54,881 bases of DNA from Verrucomicrobiota bacterium (GCA_026398235.1 JAPLTE010000038.1:1-54881); one strand, 5' to 3'; numbered from the stretch's first letter, positions 9,185 to 17,107 are shown. The notes: generated by a model from the letters alone, not told the origin. A program made the numbers and translations.

Positions 9185-9709
9185 TCAGTCCTCGATTCCG
9201 AGAAGTTCTTCGAGTTCCATCACGCGCGTTTCGGCTCTCGAGCGCAGTTCTTCGGCGGTTTTGCGCAGGAGGCGCTCCTGCAAAAGGTTTTCCTCGAGTT
9301 CGCGGATGCGGGCTTGCAGATTCTCGCGGGCGCTGATGCGAATGATCGGCGAATCGGGGCTTTCCTGGGATTGGAAGAGCTGGGGATATTCCCGCAGCGG
9401 CTTCTCCTCGGCCGTATGGCAGTTGATGATCGGGTTTTCCAAGGAGATTTCGCCGTTGGTCAAAAATTCACGGATGGCCCCGATCGTGGTCGGGCCATAA
9501 TACAACCCCGGTTCGACCTCCAGAAGGTAATCCATTCCCAATTCAGGGAGCATCGGAGCTTTCATCCAATTGATTTTGTCGCAGGACACCTTGTCCAGCG
9601 GGGAGACACAGGCATCTCCCGCCCATTTTCGGAGCTGGCTGAGCGACACCGGCCCGAGCACCGCCTGGTCGGCTTGCTTCATGAGAAACCATTTGGGTGA
9701 ATCGTCCAT
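9185..9709 (-). CDS. GYF_2-like tandem-domain protein with C-terminal coiled coil
   Basis: This 174-residue cytoplasmic-looking protein has two short repeats of the GYF_2 type: W-x7-GPVSLSQLRKWAGDACVSPLDKV near the N terminus and LYYGPTTIGAIREFLTNGEISLE further on. The rest (about 120-170) is a strongly charged heptad coiled coil (LQARIRELEENLLQERLL). GYF_2 domains usually bind proline-rich peptides or membrane proteins, so a scaffold role is possible but unproven. It starts four bases after the LysM gene ends, so the two are probably co-translated and may act together at the envelope. Confidence 0.72.
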   Translation of the reverse strand: MDDSPKWFLMKQADQAVLGPVSLSQLRKWAGDACVSPLDKVSCDKINWMKAPMLPELGMDYLLEVEPGLYYGPTTIGAIREFLTNGEISLENPIINCHTAEEKPLREYPQLFQSQESPDSPIIRISARENLQARIRELEENLLQERLLRKTAEELRSRAETRVMELEELLGIED

Positions 9710-9713
9710 TGTG

Positions 9714-10364
9714 CTATTGGCTGTCTGGTTTTTGTGCGGCCGGCTTCGGAAGAAGAAGCGTCTGGCCGATTTGCAGCTTCCGCTCGTCCTCGATCTTGTT
9801 GAGCTTAAGCAATTCGGAAACCGTTGTGCCGTGCTGGCGGGCGACGGAAATCAGGTTTTCGCCGCGCTTGATAACGTGGGTGGGGGAACCATCGGGAGCG
9901 AGAGGTTGGGGCGTGGGCTCGGCAGGAGCCGCTTCCGCCTTTATTACAGGCGTCGGTTCGCTCGCTGCCGGAGCGGCAGCGGCATGAGAGGGTGCAACAG
10001 AGGGGGTAACGGCGGGCGCGGCATTCTCGGCATTGCGCGCCAGGAGGACGGCCGTGAGGCGGTTTACATCCGCGTTGAGCGTCTCGATTTGCTTGGTCTG
10101 TAACTCCGCCCGCTTGGTGAGTTCCTCGATCTGCTTGGTCTGTGCCTCGATCAAGCCCCCGACTTGATCGAGTTGCTTGCCCTGGGCTTCGAGATTGTGT
10201 TGGAGGATCTGGGTGGGGCTGGCCTTGAGCTGGTGTTTGGAGATGGGGACATCATCGCCCGCTCCGGCTTTTCCAGAGGCGTTCGGAGGAGTGGACTGCG
10301 CCATGGAGCTTTGAGTCAAAGCCATAAGCGCGATCCCGGCGCAGAAACGAAACCAACGGTGCAT
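9714..10364 (-). CDS. Secreted LysM-domain protein with coiled coil
   Basis: The chosen start is an internal Met directly before a signal peptide (MHRWFRFCAGIALMALTQSS), giving 216 residues. Residues about 45-100 form a coiled coil with QTKQIEELTKRAELQTKQIE repeats. An Ala/Pro-rich linker follows, and the C-terminal LysM domain begins HVIKRGENLISVARQHG and ends IGQTLLLPKP. LysM binds peptidoglycan, so the protein probably tethers something to the cell wall in the periplasm. It is divergent from the UBact gene, with about 72 bp between start codons. No hydrolase domain is present. Confidence 0.87.
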   Translation of the reverse strand: MHRWFRFCAGIALMALTQSSMAQSTPPNASGKAGAGDDVPISKHQLKASPTQILQHNLEAQGKQLDQVGGLIEAQTKQIEELTKRAELQTKQIETLNADVNRLTAVLLARNAENAAPAVTPSVAPSHAAAAPAASEPTPVIKAEAAPAEPTPQPLAPDGSPTHVIKRGENLISVARQHGTTVSELLKLNKIEDERKLQIGQTLLLPKPAAQKPDSQ

Positions 10365-10436
10365 GGCTCTACTTTTCTCACGCCTGAGCAGCGAAGGCAA
10401 GCCTTGCAATGTGGACTTTTAAACCCGATGTGACTT

Positions 10437-10613
10437 ATGCCAGAGAGGACGCAACGCCCAGTCGCCCCCGCTCCTTGGGGGCCCAAAGAAGGGGACAGCG
10501 GGGGACCCCGATCTCCCGATGTCTCAAAACCCGACACCAAAGACCTGCTTAAGCGGATGCGCCGGGTGGACCCGGAACAATCCAAGCGCTATCGCCAGCG
10601 CACGGGAGAATAA
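10437..10613 (+). CDS. ubact: UBact, ubiquitin-like protein modifier (Pup-like)
   Basis: This 58-residue gene is too short for many gene finders. The N-terminal half is rich in Pro, Gly and charged residues and looks disordered. The C-terminal part reads SKPDTKDLLKRMRRVDPEQ followed by SKRYRQRTGE, which matches the UBact family described in Nitrospirae, Verrucomicrobia and other phyla. The C terminus is Gly-Glu, so a Pup-type deamidation step is unnecessary. An in-frame TGA at 10431-10433 makes 10437 the first possible ATG in this frame. prcB starts three bases after the stop, and its Shine-Dalgarno (GGGAG, 10604-10608) is inside UBact. UBact is expected to be ligated to lysines of target proteins, sending them to the proteasome. 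The ligase and unfoldase are not in the window. Confidence 0.95.
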   Translation: MPERTQRPVAPAPWGPKEGDSGGPRSPDVSKPDTKDLLKRMRRVDPEQSKRYRQRTGE

Positions 10614-10616
10614 TTT

Positions 10617-11486
10617 ATGGAAACCGGTCCCTTGCGAAATGCCGGAGCGGCCTGCGCGGCCATGCCTGATTTCACGGAAGTGCTGCGCCGCCACGGGGCG
10701 CTCCCGGAACCCACCCAAATCGCGGCCCCGCCGACGGCGTTGGCGCAGGATCCGCTGCTGGCGGGACTCCGTACCCAGGCGACGACCATTCTTGCCTTCA
10801 AATTCTGCGGCGGCGTGCTCGTCGCGGGCGACCGCCGGGCGACGGCGGGAAACCTCGTGGTGTACGACCGGGCCGACAAAGTGCTGGAGATCGACCGCCA
10901 TTCCCTGATGGCCATCGCGGGAGTGCCTGCCACGGCCTGGGAGATGGCGCGCACGCTCGAGCATTCGTTTCAGTTTTACCGCCGCAGCCAGCTTCAGGAA
11001 TTGAGCATGGACGGGAAGGTGCGCGCGCTTTCCAAACTGTTGCGCGAAAATCTCGGCATGGCCATGCAGGGGGTCGGGGTCGTGGTTCCGCTTTTTGCCG
11101 CCTATGATCTCGAGGAAGCCCTGCCGCGGCTCTATTTCTATGATGTGATGGGGGCGAATTTCGAGGTGGCGGATTTCGCGGCTTCCGGCTCAGGCTCCCC
11201 CTCGGTGCGCGCGGTGCTCCAATACGCCAACGCCTATGGGCCGCGTCCCTTGGCGAAAATGAACGAGGAGGAGGCGGTGCTCCTGGCATTGCGGGCGCTC
11301 GACACGGCGGCCGAGAACGACACGGCCACCGGCGGGGTGGACCGCCACGGGCGGGTCTATCCGCTCGTGAAAATCGTCAACCCATCCGGCATCTCCACGC
11401 TGCCCGAAGCGCTGCTGGTCAAAGCCTATCAACGCGATCTCCAATCGCTCCCTAAAAACGCCCTAACCCTCGTCGAAATCGAATGA
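10617..11486 (+). CDS. prcB: 20S proteasome beta subunit (catalytic)
   Basis: PrcB is the N-terminal-nucleophile protease subunit that forms the inner rings of the 20S core. Residues 1-55 are a propeptide. Cleavage before Thr56 (TQA|TTILAFKF) exposes the catalytic threonine. Counting from it, Asp17 (in AGDRRAT) and Lys33 (in RADKVLEI) fall exactly at the canonical positions, so the active site is intact. An SGSGSPS-type segment and the ENDTATGG motif also match bacterial PrcB. It follows UBact by three bases and overlaps prcA by ATGA, so the three are an operon. The residue before the cleavage site is Ala rather than the usual Gly, which may slow maturation slightly. Confidence 0.97.
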   Translation: METGPLRNAGAACAAMPDFTEVLRRHGALPEPTQIAAPPTALAQDPLLAGLRTQATTILAFKFCGGVLVAGDRRATAGNLVVYDRADKVLEIDRHSLMAIAGVPATAWEMARTLEHSFQFYRRSQLQELSMDGKVRALSKLLRENLGMAMQGVGVVVPLFAAYDLEEALPRLYFYDVMGANFEVADFAASGSGSPSVRAVLQYANAYGPRPLAKMNEEEAVLLALRALDTAAENDTATGGVDRHGRVYPLVKIVNPSGISTLPEALLVKAYQRDLQSLPKNALTLVEIE

Positions 11487-12226
11487 CCGAAGAACCATAC
11501 CGCTGGGTCGAGGCGATCGCCAACCGCCGCGAATACATTGAAAACCAGCTTGCCGCAGGGAGCCCCATCGCCGCTTTGAGTTGCGCGGACGGGGTGCTCT
11601 TTGTCACGGTGAGCCGTCATCAGCAAAAGCTGTTTGAGATTTACGACCGGATCGCCATGGGGGGGATCGGGCACCCCGGCGATATCGAGCGGCTGCGCAT
11701 GAGCGCCATCGAAGTGGCCAGCGCCGAAGGGTTCAGCCGCTCGGCCAACGACGTTTCGTTGCGGCGGATGGCCGCCTATTCGTTGAGCCCGGTGCTCAAG
11801 AATGCGTTTGAACAAATCTACGGTCCGCCCTTTCTGGCCCGGATGCTCTTTGCGGAGCTGGGGCGCAACGGCGAGCCGGATCTTTTGCTGCGACTCGACT
11901 ACGACGGCTCCTTTCACACCAACAGCGGGACGGCGGCTCCTGAACGGTTTGCGACGATCTCGGGCAAAGAGCACTCCTCCAAAATGATGACGCAATTTTT
12001 GAGTGGAAAGAAATACGCCCATCTCACCAGTGCCGAGGCGCTTCCGCTCGCATTGGATAGCTGGGCCGTGGGGCACCTGACGCTGGCGCGGGATGAAGGG
12101 GAGATTCCTTCCCAGGAGGAGATTGCCGCCCATCGCCAGGAACAACTTCGCGCCGGAACACTCGAAGCCGTGCTGCTGGACCGGCGCTCTCCTGCCCATG
12201 CGACCTTTCGGACCCTCAAAATGTAG
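11483..12226 (+). CDS. prcA: 20S proteasome alpha subunit
   Basis: PrcA forms the outer, gating rings of the bacterial 20S proteasome and docks the unfoldase. The 247-residue protein starts inside the prcB stop (ATGA overlap). The N terminus (YRWVEAIANRREYIENQLAAGSP) matches the gate helix of PrcA, and IAALSCADGVLFVTVS is the first core strand pair. No N-terminal threonine or propeptide is present, as expected for alpha. The C terminus ends in TFRTLKM, without an obvious HbYX motif, which is found on the ATPase instead. No gene for Mpa/ARC, PafA or Dop lies in the window. Confidence 0.94.
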   Translation: MTEEPYRWVEAIANRREYIENQLAAGSPIAALSCADGVLFVTVSRHQQKLFEIYDRIAMGGIGHPGDIERLRMSAIEVASAEGFSRSANDVSLRRMAAYSLSPVLKNAFEQIYGPPFLARMLFAELGRNGEPDLLLRLDYDGSFHTNSGTAAPERFATISGKEHSSKMMTQFLSGKKYAHLTSAEALPLALDSWAVGHLTLARDEGEIPSQEEIAAHRQEQLRAGTLEAVLLDRRSPAHATFRTLKM

Positions 12227-12285
12227 GTTTTTCCCGAAGCAAATCCTCTCGCCACGTCCAAAAAGGGCTCTTATAATCGCTAAAA

Positions 12286-13185
12286 ATGAGCGTCAAGAGT
12301 CTCTGGACCAAAATGCGGGAGGTGAGCGTTTGTGTCTGGAAAATTTTAGTGCGGACGATTACGAAGTACAATGAAACCGACGGTGAATTGCGTGCGGCTT
12401 CGTTCGGCTATTACGCCTTTTTTGCCCTTTTCCCGCTGCTTCTGCTCCTGATTTATGTCGGAACAATGATCATGGGCAACAAGGAGATTGTTGCCAACCA
12501 GGTGCTCGGGTTTGTGAATACCTATATCCCGGTGGGCCCTCACCAACAGAACGTTGTGCAAGAGACCGTTAGCGGAGTGCTTAAAACCCGCGTGCAGTCC
12601 GGGGTGCTGGCATTGCTGGCGTTGGGGTGGAGCTCGCTCCGGTTTTTCCAAGCGCTGGTGCATGGCGTCAACCGGGCTTGGGGCACCAAGGAATACGCCT
12701 GGTGGCATCTGCCGTTGGCCAATTTGGGCATGGTCGCGATCCTCAGCAGCACGCTCCTGCTCGGCGTGGTGGCTCCAGTGGTGATGCAGGGCATTGAGGC
12801 TTATTGGGCCGGGCACGAAATGGTGGGACGCGAAGTGCTCAAATACTCGTTTCGGATCACCCGCCTGACCCTACCCTGGATGGTACTCTTTTATGGACTG
12901 GTGATGTTCTACAAATACGCCCCCCGGCGTAAGACGCTCTTCAAGGAAGTCTGGGTGGCGGCCCTGCTGGTGACGCTGCTTTTGCAGTTGCTCATCAAAG
13001 GCTTCGTTTTTTATGCCACTCATTTCGCCAAATTCAACGCCCTCTACGGCACGCTCGGAAATGTGGTGGGCGTGCTGATGTGGATTTATCTTTCCGGCTC
13101 CATGATTATTTTTGGCGGCTGCTTGTGTGCCGCCCAGGCGGAAATCCTCGCCGGAGGTGACGCGGAGAAGCCGCCTGGCGAATAG
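12286..13185 (+). CDS. YihY/BrkB-family inner membrane protein
   Basis: This 299-residue protein has about six hydrophobic segments. The family's ELRAASFGYYAFFALFPLLL segment is near the N terminus, GWSSLRFFQALVHGVNRAWG lies in the middle, and VLMWIYLSGSMIIFGG is near the C terminus. YihY/BrkB proteins are widespread inner-membrane proteins of uncertain function, once annotated as RNase BN in error. It follows prcA by 59 bp on the same strand, but a promoter-like TATAAT at 12272-12277 could start it separately. Its link to the proteasome operon is unproven. Confidence 0.9.
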   Translation: MSVKSLWTKMREVSVCVWKILVRTITKYNETDGELRAASFGYYAFFALFPLLLLLIYVGTMIMGNKEIVANQVLGFVNTYIPVGPHQQNVVQETVSGVLKTRVQSGVLALLALGWSSLRFFQALVHGVNRAWGTKEYAWWHLPLANLGMVAILSSTLLLGVVAPVVMQGIEAYWAGHEMVGREVLKYSFRITRLTLPWMVLFYGLVMFYKYAPRRKTLFKEVWVAALLVTLLLQLLIKGFVFYATHFAKFNALYGTLGNVVGVLMWIYLSGSMIIFGGCLCAAQAEILAGGDAEKPPGE

Positions 13186-13258
13186 CTGGAATTTCTCGGG
13201 GAAAGACCCACAACGCGGCGGGTGCACCCGGTGGGGCAAGGCAGGGCGAATAGGGAGT

Positions 13259-13489
13259 ATGAAATGCGAAGTCTGCGGCAACGATTACGACAAGACGATC
13301 GAGGTCATTGTGGAGGGGGATGCCCATCATTATGACAGCTTTGAGTGCGCCATCCACGCGCTTGCGCCTGAATGTGCCCATTGTGGCTGCAAGGTGATCG
13401 GCCACGGTGTGCAGTCCGGCCAGGAGGTGTACTGTTGCGCTCACTGCGCCAGCCACGCCGGGGTGGTTGGCCTCCACGATCGCGTTTAG
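13259..13489 (+). CDS. Small Cys-rich zinc-ribbon (prokaryotic metallothionein-like) protein
   Basis: The 76-residue protein starts MKCEVCGNDYDK and contains two CxxC-type pairs (CEVC, CAHC with following GC) plus YCCAHC near the end. Nine Cys and several His residues indicate one or two zinc sites. The layout (CGNDYDK, DSFECAIHALAP, CxHCGCKVIGHGV) is found in small proteins annotated as prokaryotic metallothionein-like in several phyla. The ATG at 13259 was chosen because upstream codons encode a non-conserved, Arg-rich stretch. It ends four bases inside the convergent GspG-like gene. The function is unknown. Confidence 0.82.
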   Translation: MKCEVCGNDYDKTIEVIVEGDAHHYDSFECAIHALAPECAHCGCKVIGHGVQSGQEVYCCAHCASHAGVVGLHDRV

Positions 13490-13953
13490 TTCTTGGGTTC
13501 TTCGGCTTCCCAATTGCCGAGGTCGTCGGCGGTGCCTGCCTGAAGGTCAGGGCCGGAGGAAAAGAGATCAAAGCTGTTGGGGTTGTGCTTGCCGGGAACG
13601 AGGTATTGGTATTCCTTGCCCCACGGGTCCAGGGGCACTTGCTCGAAGCTTTGGTTCCAGTGCCTGGGACGAGGATCCGAGGTGGGCTGTGTGACGAGCG
13701 CTTTGAGCCCCTGCTGCGTGGTGGGGTAGAATCCGTTGAGCCCGTTATAGAGTTTCAGTTGGGTCTTGATCGAGGAGATGTCTGCCTGGACCCGGACTTT
13801 GCGGGCGCTTTCGACATTGCCGCCCATATTGTAGATCGCCGCGCCCAGCAGCAGAGAGATGATCACCACCACCAACATGATCTCCAGCAGGGTGAAGCCG
13901 CCTTGGAGGCGCAGGGTTCGGTGCAGGGAGGACGGTGCGTTGGGCTGTTTCAT
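13486..13953 (-). CDS. Type II secretion/pseudopilin GspG-like protein
   Basis: This 155-residue protein is the major pseudopilin type of type II secretion. The prepilin peptidase site is GG-FTLLEIMLVVVIISLLLG (cleavage before Phe20), with a 20-residue hydrophobic helix. The C-terminal GspG domain has NGFYPTTQQGLKALV and the Ca-binding-like SSGPDLQAGTADDLGNW. Its downstream partner encodes a secreted protein, and a PilMNOP-like set at 32918-35985 could supply the machinery, though the two are 20 kb apart. A type IV pilin-like system is the alternative. Confidence 0.9.
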   Translation of the reverse strand: MKQPNAPSSLHRTLRLQGGFTLLEIMLVVVIISLLLGAAIYNMGGNVESARKVRVQADISSIKTQLKLYNGLNGFYPTTQQGLKALVTQPTSDPRPRHWNQSFEQVPLDPWGKEYQYLVPGKHNPNSFDLFSSGPDLQAGTADDLGNWEAEEPKN

Positions 13954-13954
13954 A

Positions 13955-15082
13955 TTACGGAGCTAAAGTGTAGTCCAGTATTCGCCAGTTGTGCTTGAGT
14001 TGCAACTCAATGGCCCGAATCGCCACCGGAGCGGCATCGGCGGGAAGTTGCAGCGTGAGCGTGTTGGTTCCCACCCGCAACACAGAGCCGGGCAGGATCA
14101 ATTGGGCACGCAACCACCCCGCATAATGGAAGCGCATCGGCTCCAGCGGGCGGACCAAGCCGGTGTAGGCCGGATCGGCGAGATCAGGAAATTGAGGGGC
14201 GATGGGCCCCAGTGCCTGTTCGTTTACCCAAACCTGCACCCCGGCGACTGGGTCGGCACCCAGGATCTCCAACGCCACGAAAGCCAGGAGGGGCGCAGAG
14301 TCGAGGTTGAACTCAAAGGAAATGGCCGTTTGCGGAGCGTCGCCATTCGGGTTGGAGGTGCCCGTTTCAGCGGCCACCGGCGGGGCGAGTTTGATCACGC
14401 CCGGTTCGAGGGTGGCACGCACGCGGCCAAACAGAAACGAGTCGTTTCCCTGTACAGGCTGCGACGGCATTGCGCCAAACGGATCCACCACCGGTGGGGG
14501 AGTCTCTGTTTCAGGCGCGGCGGGAGCGAAGTCCAGCGCGGCGGTGGCGACGGTTTTTTTCAGCGTCGCAACCAGCGCTTTGCGCAGATTCATGCCATCG
14601 CCGGGCACGTCAATCTCGAGGTAATCCACGCCTTGGGTCGGGATGGAAAGCGATTCCGAGGCGGGCAGCCCGAGTCCCGCCCCCAACGGTTGCGAGGCGA
14701 ACCGGCGTTCGCCGATCTCCGACCAAGCGGTGACAGTGGGATGCGCGTCCGCCCGATCATCGAAAAAAAGCCGCAGCAAGAGGAGGTCGTTCAGGCCGGG
14801 CATCGGCCGCAGTCGAATGCGGAAGACCGTGTGCGGCGGCAATTTCTCTTCCGGCAAGCCTTGAGCGACCGTTTCAGCCACCGTATTGGGCGGGACGATT
14901 TGGACGGACTCCAGCCAGATCGGCAGCGAGGGCTTGATCCCGGCGGGATGCCGCAGCGCGGCAAAATCAAGCAGCGCCGTGTAAGGAGTGGGTTGGGTGA
15001 CCAAATCCTGGGCATGCGCCCGTGCAACCAAGCCTCCCAGCCCCAACGTCAGCAACAGGAAAATTCGGTAGAACAAGCGCAC
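13955..15082 (-). CDS. Secreted beta-rich protein of unknown function
   Basis: The protein has about 375 residues when started at the GTG at 15082, which places a hydrophobic signal sequence (FYRIFLLLTLGLGGLVARAHA) at the N terminus. An upstream ATG at 15184 would add 34 residues of non-signal sequence. The mature part is rich in Val, Pro and beta-forming segments (VDYLEIDVPGDGMNLRK, AISFEFNLDSAPLLAFVAL), suggesting one or two carbohydrate-binding-like beta domains. It ends just before the GspG-like gene and could be exported by the same system. No catalytic motif was recognised. Confidence 0.65.
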   Translation of the reverse strand: MRLFYRIFLLLTLGLGGLVARAHAQDLVTQPTPYTALLDFAALRHPAGIKPSLPIWLESVQIVPPNTVAETVAQGLPEEKLPPHTVFRIRLRPMPGLNDLLLLRLFFDDRADAHPTVTAWSEIGERRFASQPLGAGLGLPASESLSIPTQGVDYLEIDVPGDGMNLRKALVATLKKTVATAALDFAPAAPETETPPPVVDPFGAMPSQPVQGNDSFLFGRVRATLEPGVIKLAPPVAAETGTSNPNGDAPQTAISFEFNLDSAPLLAFVALEILGADPVAGVQVWVNEQALGPIAPQFPDLADPAYTGLVRPLEPMRFHYAGWLRAQLILPGSVLRVGTNTLTLQLPADAAPVAIRAIELQLKHNWRILDYTLAP

Positions 15083-15224
15083 AACTATAGGAAAGAGCAC
15101 GGGCAGAGGGGAAGGGCAAGTGTTTTGCCAAAAGGAGCAAAGAAATCTCCGCAAAAAAACGAGGGTTGGAAGGCAGGAAGGCACGAAAAAAGTGGCTAAA
15201 AATGTTCAGCTCATTGTTTGAGTA

Positions 15225-15240
15225 TGGCTATAAATAGCCA
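15225..15240. promoter_or_regulatory. 16-bp perfect palindrome, candidate operator
   Basis: TGGCTAT-AA-ATAGCCA reads identically on both strands and lies about 125 bp upstream of the sigma-54-type promoter of the first ammonium transporter. Enhancer-binding proteins for sigma-54 promoters bind at such distances, so a regulator site is plausible. The sequence does not match the classical NtrC consensus (TGCACC-N5-GGTGCA), so the regulator is unknown. Confidence 0.4.
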
Positions 15241-15349
15241 AATTCTGGAAAAATGGGTGTTATTTGCAGCGCCTGTTCTGCTCAATTTGCGGCATTTTGT
15301 GCATTTTTTTACAGAGAGCAGGGTCCCTTTCTCCGGGAAAGCTGGAGCT

Positions 15350-15365
15350 TGGCATAGGGGTTGCT
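15350..15365 (+). promoter_or_regulatory. Sigma-54-type promoter of the first amt gene
   Basis: TGGCATAGGGGTTGCT carries the -24 GG (15351-15352) and -12 GC (15363-15364) separated by exactly ten bases, as required for RpoN promoters (consensus TGGCAC-N5-TTGC). Transcription would start near 15376, about 70 bp before the ATG. Ammonium transporter genes are classic RpoN/NtrC targets. Confidence 0.72.
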
Positions 15366-15444
15366 ATTGGCGCTCTGCTGCCTCGCAACCTACAACCCCT
15401 GTATGCGCGGCAATTCAAACCACCCAAACCACACCCCGTAGCGA

Positions 15445-16938
15445 ATGAGTAAATTTCTTTCGCGCCTTGCTTGCGCAGGCGCATTTGTCGTGTTGTCGTC
15501 AGTCGGCCCCGCCTCCGCCGCTGAACCCAAACCCACTGCAACCGTCGAGCAGCGCCTTGCGGCGATGGAGGCGTATTTCCAGAATACCGATCCCGCAGCG
15601 GCCTTGGTGGACGCCAACGGCAAAACGCCCGTCGGTTTGACGACCCCTGCCGTGGGAGTGCCCGGCCCCGGTCACAACACCTGGATGATGCTTTCCGCCG
15701 CAGCGGTGCTTTTTATGACGCTGCCCGGGTTGGCGATTTTCTACGGCGGGCTCGTGCGCCGCAAGAATGTCCTCTCCGTTCTCGCGCAATGTCTTGGGGT
15801 GACGACGCTGGTGACGGTCCTCTGGTGGGCCGTCGGCTATTCGTTGGCGTTCGCGCCGGGAGGGGAGGTGCTGGGGCGGATTTTTGGAGGGCTTGATTAT
15901 GCCTTTTTGCGCGGGGTGACGGCTGTCCCCAATTGCGCTTATTCCCCGTGGGTCTCGCATAATGTGTATGCGATGTTCCAGATGATGTTTGCCATCATCA
16001 CCCCGGCGCTCATCGTCGGTGCGGTGGCGGAGCGGATGCGTTTTCAGGCGATCCTCACCTTTATCGGCCTCTGGATGTTTGTGGTTTATATTCCGATCAC
16101 GCACATGGCTTGGGGTGCGGATGGTTTGATGAACGGGGTCTGGAATCCGCACGCTGCGATTCGCGCGATCGACTTCGCGGGCGGCACAGTGGTGGAAATG
16201 GCTTCGGGATGGAGCTCGCTCGTGCTCTGCTTGATCGTGGGCAAGCGGATGAATTACGGGAAGGAACTCTTTGCGCCCCATAGCATGGTGTTCTGTATGG
16301 TCGGCGCGGGGATGTTGTGGGTCGGCTGGTATGGATTCAACGCCGGGAGCGCAGTGGCCGCCGATGGGATTGCCTCCAACGCTTTCCTGACGACCACGCT
16401 TGCCGGGGCGGTGGCCAGCGGCACCTGGGCGCTTGCGGAATACCTCGTACGCGGCAAGGCCAGCGTGCTCGGGTTCTGCTCTGGGATTGTCGCCGGTTTG
16501 GTGGCGATCACCCCGGCGTGCGGTTTTGTCAATGCCTCCGGGGCCATGCTGATCGGCATTCTCGGGGGGATCATTCCGTTCCTTGCGGTCTATAAACTGA
16601 AAGTCTGGTTTAAATACGACGATTCGCTGGACGTCTTTGGCGTGCACGGCGTCGCCGGCACGCTCGGAATGCTCCTGACCGGGTTGCTTGCGGATAAGGC
16701 GGTGAATCCCAATCTCGTGGGAGCCGCTGCGCACGCGAACGGCCTCGCCAAACTGGTAAACAACGGCCTCTGGATCGAACAACTCAAGGCGATGGGGGTG
16801 ACTTTCCTGGTCGCCACCATCGGCACCGCCCTCGTGGCCTATGCCGTCCGGAGAATGATGCCCGTGCGGATTACCCCGGAAGAGGAGCACACCGGCCTCG
16901 ATCTCGCCGAACACGGTGAAGAAGGGTATATTTTGTAA
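15445..16938 (+). CDS. amt: Ammonium transporter, twin-His variant with Glu
   Basis: This 497-residue Amt/Mep/Rh channel has an N-terminal signal sequence (residues 1-26) and the typical 11 transmembrane helices. Signature FYGGLVRRKNVLSVLAQC is present. The first of the two pore histidines (H168 in E. coli AmtB, within DFAGGTVVH) is Glu251 here (DFAGGTVVEMASG), whereas the second His in FGVHGVAGTLG is retained. Fungal Mep1/Mep3 transporters carry the same His-to-Glu change and have different transport properties. The second copy downstream keeps His. Both genes share the C-terminal GLDLxEHGEEGYIL end, which suggests gene duplication. Confidence 0.96.
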   Translation: MSKFLSRLACAGAFVVLSSVGPASAAEPKPTATVEQRLAAMEAYFQNTDPAAALVDANGKTPVGLTTPAVGVPGPGHNTWMMLSAAAVLFMTLPGLAIFYGGLVRRKNVLSVLAQCLGVTTLVTVLWWAVGYSLAFAPGGEVLGRIFGGLDYAFLRGVTAVPNCAYSPWVSHNVYAMFQMMFAIITPALIVGAVAERMRFQAILTFIGLWMFVVYIPITHMAWGADGLMNGVWNPHAAIRAIDFAGGTVVEMASGWSSLVLCLIVGKRMNYGKELFAPHSMVFCMVGAGMLWVGWYGFNAGSAVAADGIASNAFLTTTLAGAVASGTWALAEYLVRGKASVLGFCSGIVAGLVAITPACGFVNASGAMLIGILGGIIPFLAVYKLKVWFKYDDSLDVFGVHGVAGTLGMLLTGLLADKAVNPNLVGAAAHANGLAKLVNNGLWIEQLKAMGVTFLVATIGTALVAYAVRRMMPVRITPEEEHTGLDLAEHGEEGYIL

Positions 16939-16976
16939 TATTTAGTCCTTCATAAGAAAGCATTGCGGATATGGAT

Positions 16977-17011
16977 AAAAAGCACCATCAGCTCGTCTGA
17001 TGGTGCTTTTT
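16977..17011 (+). terminator. Rho-independent terminator after the first amt gene
   Basis: AAAAAGCACCATCAG (16977-16991) pairs perfectly with CTGATGGTGCTTTTT (16997-17011) around a CTCGT loop, giving a 15-bp stem with a T-rich 3' side. It ends transcription 40 bp after the first amt gene, so the second has its own promoter. Confidence 0.92.
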
Positions 17012-17107
17012 ACGCAATGCAAGCGGCGGCTGGAAAAAAGGGGAATGCCAGTTCTGAAAAATTATTTCCAGAGTAAAAGGGGACGATTTGGATCGGGGAA
17101 AAGCAGT

